Below are positions 60,513-64,000 of a stretch of DNA of 64,000 nucleotides, piece after piece; within the stretch, counting starts at the first letter, position 1, and every line of letters begins with the position of its first letter. Position numbers and translations under genes: made by a program. Under the pieces are notes generated by a model. It was not told the origin of the DNA, did no database searches, and saw only the letters and a program-made list of their open reading frames with translations. This DNA is from Pseudomonas oryzihabitans (GTDB taxonomy: Bacteria; Pseudomonadota; Gammaproteobacteria; Pseudomonadales; Pseudomonadaceae): assembly GCF_024652905.1 (NCBI RefSeq), contig NZ_CP102428.1, forward strand, positions 2,616,501-2,680,500, given 5' to 3'.

Positions 60513-61478
60513 TCAGGCAGGCGCTCGCCCGAGGCGACCGAGCAGCCACTGCTGGAAGCGCCGCACCGCCTCGCTGTCTTCCGCGTCCTCACGGATCGAC
60601 AGGTAGTGGCGGCTGTTGCGCAGCACCACCTGCTCCTGGATCGGTCGCACCAGCTGGCCCTGCTCCAGCAGCGCCGCCACCAGGTGATTCCAGCCCAGGC
60701 TGATGCCCTGGTGGGTCAGCACCATGCCGATGATCAGGTTGTAGTCGTTGGCATTGAACAGCGGCGGACTGTCCGCCGGACGCTCGTCCAGATCGACCCC
60801 CTGGAAGGCCAGCCACACCCCCCAGTCGACGTGCTCGGCCACCTGGGAGCGACCATAGGGACTGAGGTTGAGCAGGGCCGCGTCACGAACCCCTTCGAGG
60901 GTACTGATCTGCGGATGGCGTTCGAGATACAGCTGCGAGCACACGGGATAGATGATGTCGTGGAACAGCGCCGTACTGCGATAGCCATCACGCACCTTGG
61001 GCATCTTGGTGATGAAGACGTCCGGCTGCACCCCGGGCTCCATGGCCAGGAAGTTCTGGGTGGTGACCAGATTCAGTTCGATCTCGGGATGGCTGGCGAA
61101 GAAGTCCGGCAGATGCTGGGACAGCCACAGCGCCGAGAAGGCCGGCGAGCAGCACAGGGTCAGCATGTGCCTGGCGGTCTGGTTGCTGCGGATGCGCTCG
61201 GCGGCTTGGGCGATGTTGACGAAGGATAACTGGGCCGCATCGAAGAACAGCTCGCCCGCCGGAGTCAAGGCCACCGCCCGCCCGACCCGGCTGAACAGCT
61301 GGGCACCGAGATAGCCCTCCAGCTCGCGGATCTGCCGGCTGATCGCCGCCTGGGACACGCACAGCGCCTCGGCGGCCCGGGTGAAGCTTGCGTACTTGGC
61401 CGCCGCGACAAAAGCCTTCACCGCGCGCAACGACGGCATCTTCAGCAGCAGCGTATCGGGATCGACGGGTTTGGACAT
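60513..61478 (-). CDS. LysR-family regulator (GcvA-like)
   Basis: A 321-residue regulator starting at MSKPVDPDTLLLKMPSLRAV; 18 in-frame residues upstream are not used. The HTH is FTRAAEALCVSQAAISRQIRELEGYLGAQLF, followed by the effector domain from about residue 95 (HMLTLCCSPAFSALWLSQHL). The sequence resembles GcvA-type regulators of amine and amino acid pathways. It is divergent from the QAT transporter operon and probably controls it and the MmgE/PrpD gene behind it. Confidence 0.93.
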   Translation of the reverse strand: MSKPVDPDTLLLKMPSLRAVKAFVAAAKYASFTRAAEALCVSQAAISRQIRELEGYLGAQLFSRVGRAVALTPAGELFFDAAQLSFVNIAQAAERIRSNQTARHMLTLCCSPAFSALWLSQHLPDFFASHPEIELNLVTTQNFLAMEPGVQPDVFITKMPKVRDGYRSTALFHDIIYPVCSQLYLERHPQISTLEGVRDAALLNLSPYGRSQVAEHVDWGVWLAFQGVDLDERPADSPPLFNANDYNLIIGMVLTHQGISLGWNHLVAALLEQGQLVRPIQEQVVLRNSRHYLSIREDAEDSEAVRRFQQWLLGRLGRAPA

Positions 61479-61820
61479 CGTGACTCTCGATGAGCGGAAA
61501 AAGAGCTGGCAGCCATTATTGGCCGCGACCACCCGACCTTAGAGCCCCTGGAGACAGCCGGCATATCTCACGGCGACACCCCTGACGCGCTCAGCGAAAT
61601 CATAACGTGACGTTATCAAATCGCGGCTGGAAATGTTGTTGGATTTGCCCGGGGTCAGCTTATAGATTTGCTGAAAAGCCCCGTTCCGAGGGCCACAAGA
61701 ACAACAAGAAGGGACCGCCGTCGTGAAGACAGACACCCATTACCTCTGCCCAGCATCTCTCATCAATCAGAACTGCACAGCGGTGGTGACTGCCTGTGCT
61801 GGGCGCGAAGGAGGCATGGC
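61479..61820. promoter_or_regulatory. Divergent LysR/QAT-transporter intergenic region
   Basis: This 342-bp gap has no convincing gene. It contains a perfect palindrome (entered separately) and an AAGGAGG site for the ATPase gene at 61808-61814. TATAGAT (61660-61666) could be a -10 box for the transporter operon. The unusually long leader may hold more regulation. Confidence 0.5.
61602..61616. promoter_or_regulatory. Candidate LysR operator, perfect palindrome
   Basis: ATAACGTGACGTTAT is two perfect 7-bp half sites around a single G. It matches the T-N11-A pattern typical of LysR operators and lies 123 bp upstream of the LysR gene and 204 bp upstream of the transporter ATPase. It is the only strong symmetric site in the region. 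Confidence 0.6.
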
Positions 61821-62855
61821 ATGACCCGCTCCGACGAAATCATCTCGGTCCGCAACATCTACAAGGTGTTCGGCTCCCAGGCGGATACCGCCATGGCACT
61901 GGTCAGGGCGGGGGCTTCCAAGGCGGAGGTGTTCGAGCAGACCGGTCAGGTCATCGGCGTCTTCGATGCCAGCTTCTCGGTCATGCGCGGCGAGATCTTC
62001 GTGATCATGGGCCTCTCCGGCTCGGGCAAGTCCACCATGGTGCGACTGTTCAATCGCCTCATCGAGCCCACCGCCGGCGCCATCTTTCTCAACGGTCGGG
62101 AAATCACCGGGCTAAACGACAAGGACCTGCTGCAGGTACGACGCAAGGACATGGGCATGGTGTTCCAGTCCTTCGCCCTGATGCCGCATATGACGGTGCT
62201 GGAGAACGTCGGCTTCGGTCTGCAGATCAGCGGCGTCGCCGAGAAGGAGCGCAACAGCCGCTCCATCACCGCGCTGCGCCAGGTGGGCTTGGCCGGCCAG
62301 GAATACTGCTATCCGCACCAGCTCTCCGGCGGCATGCAGCAACGCGTGGGCCTGGCCCGGGCGCTGGCCAACGATCCGGCCATCCTGCTGATGGACGAAG
62401 CCTTCTCGGCCCTCGATCCGCTGATCCGCCACGAGATGCAGGGCGAGCTGATCAAGCTGCAGCAGCAGCAGGACCGCACTATCATTTTCATCTCCCACGA
62501 CATCGAGGAAGCGGTCCGTATCGGCCACCGCATCGCCATCATGGAAGGCGGCCGCGTCGTGCAAATCGGCACCCCGCGCGAGTTGCTGTGCAATCCGGCC
62601 AACGACTACGTGCGCACCTTCTTCAATGGCTTCGATTCCAGCCGCATCCTCAAGGCGGGCGACATCGCCCAGCGCGATGCGCAGATCGTCTATATGCCCG
62701 GTCGCGAAACCCCGATCACGGCGGACACGCCGATCAAGGACATCTTCGGCACCGTGGCCCGGGCCAGCGCGCCGGTACCGGTCGTGGACGCCGCCGGCGC
62801 CTATCAGGGCTGCATCTCCCAGGGTCGCCTGCTGAGCTATCTCGGCGGCCACTGA
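61821..62855 (+). CDS. Quaternary-amine ABC transporter ATP-binding protein (ProV/OpuAA-like)
   Basis: A 344-residue ATPase powering import of glycine betaine-like compounds. The long N-terminal segment before the Walker box (FGSQADTAMALVRAGASKAE) is diagnostic of the ProV/OpuAA group. Walker A is GLSGSGKST (Lys70), signature LSGGMQQRVGLARAL, Walker B ILLMDEAFSALD. The C-terminus has one short CBS-like module (APVPVVDAAGAYQGCISQGR) instead of two full CBS domains. The ATG follows AAGGAGG. First gene of an operon with the permease and binding protein. Confidence 0.94.
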   Translation: MTRSDEIISVRNIYKVFGSQADTAMALVRAGASKAEVFEQTGQVIGVFDASFSVMRGEIFVIMGLSGSGKSTMVRLFNRLIEPTAGAIFLNGREITGLNDKDLLQVRRKDMGMVFQSFALMPHMTVLENVGFGLQISGVAEKERNSRSITALRQVGLAGQEYCYPHQLSGGMQQRVGLARALANDPAILLMDEAFSALDPLIRHEMQGELIKLQQQQDRTIIFISHDIEEAVRIGHRIAIMEGGRVVQIGTPRELLCNPANDYVRTFFNGFDSSRILKAGDIAQRDAQIVYMPGRETPITADTPIKDIFGTVARASAPVPVVDAAGAYQGCISQGRLLSYLGGH

Positions 62856-62905
62856 TCGCTGTTTTCCTTTGTTGAGGGCGCGCAGGCGCGCCGGAGGCCC
62901 CGCTC

Positions 62906-63862
62906 ATGTCCGATTTCAGCATTCTCGATCCCTTCAAGACGATCACCGTTCCGGTGGGCTCCTGGGTGGAAGCCGCGTTGCGCTATCTGGTGCACAACTT
63001 CCGCGAGGTGTTCCGCTCCATCCGCTGGCCGGTGGACCAGGTCCTGGACGGCATTCAGGCCGCGCTGATGTCGGTGCCACCGACCGTGTTCATCCTGCTG
63101 GCCGCCCTGCTCGGCTGGCAGATCGGTGGTCGCCGCATCGGCATCCTGACCCTGGCCATGCTCACCGCCCTGGGGCTGATCGGCGTGTGGAACGATGCCA
63201 TGGTCACCCTCGCCCTGGTGCTCACCTCCCTAGTGTTCTGCGCGGTGATCGGCATCCCGCTGGGCATCCTCAGCGCCCGCAGCAATCGCCTGGAAATGTG
63301 CATCCGCCCACTGCTGGACGCCATGCAGACGCTGCCGGCCTTCGTCTACCTGGTGCCGGTGGTGATGCTGTTCGGCATCGGCAACGTGCCGGGGGTCATC
63401 GTCACCATCATCTTCTCGCTGGCACCGCTGGTGCGCCTGACCAATCTGGGCATCCGCCAGGTGCCGGAAGACAAGATCGAGGCCGCCCGTGCCTTCGGCT
63501 GCACGCCCTGGCAGATGCTGGTCAAGGTTCAGCTGCCGCTGGCGGCGCCGACCATCATGGCCGGGGTCAACCAGACCCTGATGCTGGCGCTGTCGATGGT
63601 GGTGGTGGCCTCGATGATCTCGGTCGGCGGCCTCGGTCTCATGGTTCTCAGCGGCATCGGTCGCCTGGACATGGGGCTGGCCAGCGTCGGCGGTATCGGC
63701 CTGGTGCTGCTGGCGATCTTCCTCGACCGCTTCACCCAGGCCATGGGCGAGCGCAGCGCCCACCAGGCCACCGGCCAACGCTGGTACCACAGCGGCCCGG
63801 TCGGTCTGCTGGTGCGCCTGGTCGGCAAGAAGAAAGCGCTGCCGCAGCCGGTTACCCCTTGA
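62906..63862 (+). CDS. Quaternary-amine ABC transporter permease (ProW/OpuAB-like)
   Basis: A 318-residue inner-membrane permease with about seven helices. The segment [20 protein letters not shown], the motif [20 protein letters not shown] and the ATPase-contact EAA loop [24 protein letters not shown] identify the ProW family. It follows the ATPase gene by 50 bp with a GGAGG site, and precedes the binding-protein gene by 48 bp. A short basic C-terminal tail ([12 protein letters not shown]) is present. Confidence 0.94.
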   Translation: MSDFSILDPFKTITVPVGSWVEAALRYLVHNFREVFRSIRWPVDQVLDGIQAALMSVPPTVFILLAALLGWQIGGRRIGILTLAMLTALGLIGVWNDAMVTLALVLTSLVFCAVIGIPLGILSARSNRLEMCIRPLLDAMQTLPAFVYLVPVVMLFGIGNVPGVIVTIIFSLAPLVRLTNLGIRQVPEDKIEAARAFGCTPWQMLVKVQLPLAAPTIMAGVNQTLMLALSMVVVASMISVGGLGLMVLSGIGRLDMGLASVGGIGLVLLAIFLDRFTQAMGERSAHQATGQRWYHSGPVGLLVRLVGKKKALPQPVTP

Positions 63863-63910
63863 ACGTGCCTTTCACCTAAAAAAACCAACACTCACAGCGA
63901 CAGGTGATTC

Positions 63911-64000
63911 ATGAATCTATCCGCATGCAAGAAAGCGCTCCTGACCGGCGTTGCCGCCTCCTTCCTGGGTCTGGCCCTGAGCGGCGCAGTCCATGCCGCT
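63911..64000 (+). CDS. ABC transporter substrate-binding protein, N-terminus only (cut by window end)
   Basis: Thirty codons are visible, all signal peptide: MNLSACKKALLTGVAASFLG followed by LALSGAVHAA, with cleavage expected after HAA or AVHA. By position behind ATPase and permease genes it should be the ProX/OpuAC-type periplasmic binding protein that would reveal the substrate, but the mature part lies outside the window. Confidence 0.8.
   Translation, partial: MNLSACKKALLTGVAASFLGLALSGAVHAA

Overview
The window is chromosomal DNA of a high-GC gammaproteobacterium, almost certainly a Pseudomonas (the P. oryzihabitans/psychrotolerans type is plausible, but the species cannot be fixed from sequence reading alone). 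The reasons are gene content and order typical of the genus: holC-hypothetical-valS, purL divergent from mltF, dapE-rlmA-hypothetical-csp, a plsB with an HX4D motif, and a malate:quinone oxidoreductase with a leader peptide. Strong GC3 bias leaves long open frames on the wrong strand of most genes.

Layout. 1-10.1 kb: core genes (holC 3' end, hypothetical, valS, small wHTH protein, NIF3-like protein, purL, mltF). 10.1-14.2 kb: three tandem 115-bp palindromic repeats, tcdA, and a group II intron with an intact LtrA-type reverse transcriptase/maturase/HNH protein whose 3' end lies 12 nt upstream of the tcdA start codon; beyond it is about 0.5 kb of unassigned, hairpin-rich, lower-GC DNA. 14.2-20.4 kb: dapE, rlmA, a conserved hypothetical, a cold-shock protein, plsB and a YbaY-like lipoprotein. 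20.4-24.4 kb: accessory block with a GNAT acetyltransferase, two DMT exporters, a MarR and an AraC regulator. 24.4-34.1 kb: atypical Nramp-like transporter, ung, Gly/Pro/Tyr-rich lipoprotein, Nudix, GDPD, CWC protein, rsuA, aldo/keto reductase, rlmF and mqo. 34.3-45.4 kb: GH63-like glucosidase, GAF-PAS-GGDEF diguanylate cyclase, a 3 x 227-bp terminator-bearing tandem array, an ABC exporter followed by two very small acidic ORFs, periplasmic trehalase and a hybrid histidine kinase with a degenerate receiver. 45.5-52.7 kb: sbcC and sbcD, separated by an alcohol dehydrogenase/SRPBCC pair and a tiny lipoprotein-like ORF. 52.8-56.3 kb: MFS exporter, LysR, DMT exporter and a 51-aa charged protein. 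56.4-64 kb: a probable quaternary-ammonium (betaine-like) uptake and catabolism locus with a GlxA/AraC-type activator, Rieske oxygenase, MmgE/PrpD protein, LysR regulator and a divergent ABC transporter (ATPase, permease, start of the binding protein).

The intergenic DNA is rich in small non-coding repeats: a 95-bp palindrome (three tandem copies and one distant inverted copy), three MITE-like elements with different terminal inverted repeats, two of which overlap the stop codon of the neighbouring gene, and the 227-bp terminator array. I saw no tRNA, rRNA, CRISPR array, prophage or complete IS element. The best candidates for something undescribed are the exporter/acidic micro-ORF cassette, the terminator array, the Rieske/PrpD/QAT locus with its perfect palindromic operator candidate, and the receiver and Nramp proteins that have lost their hallmark residues.
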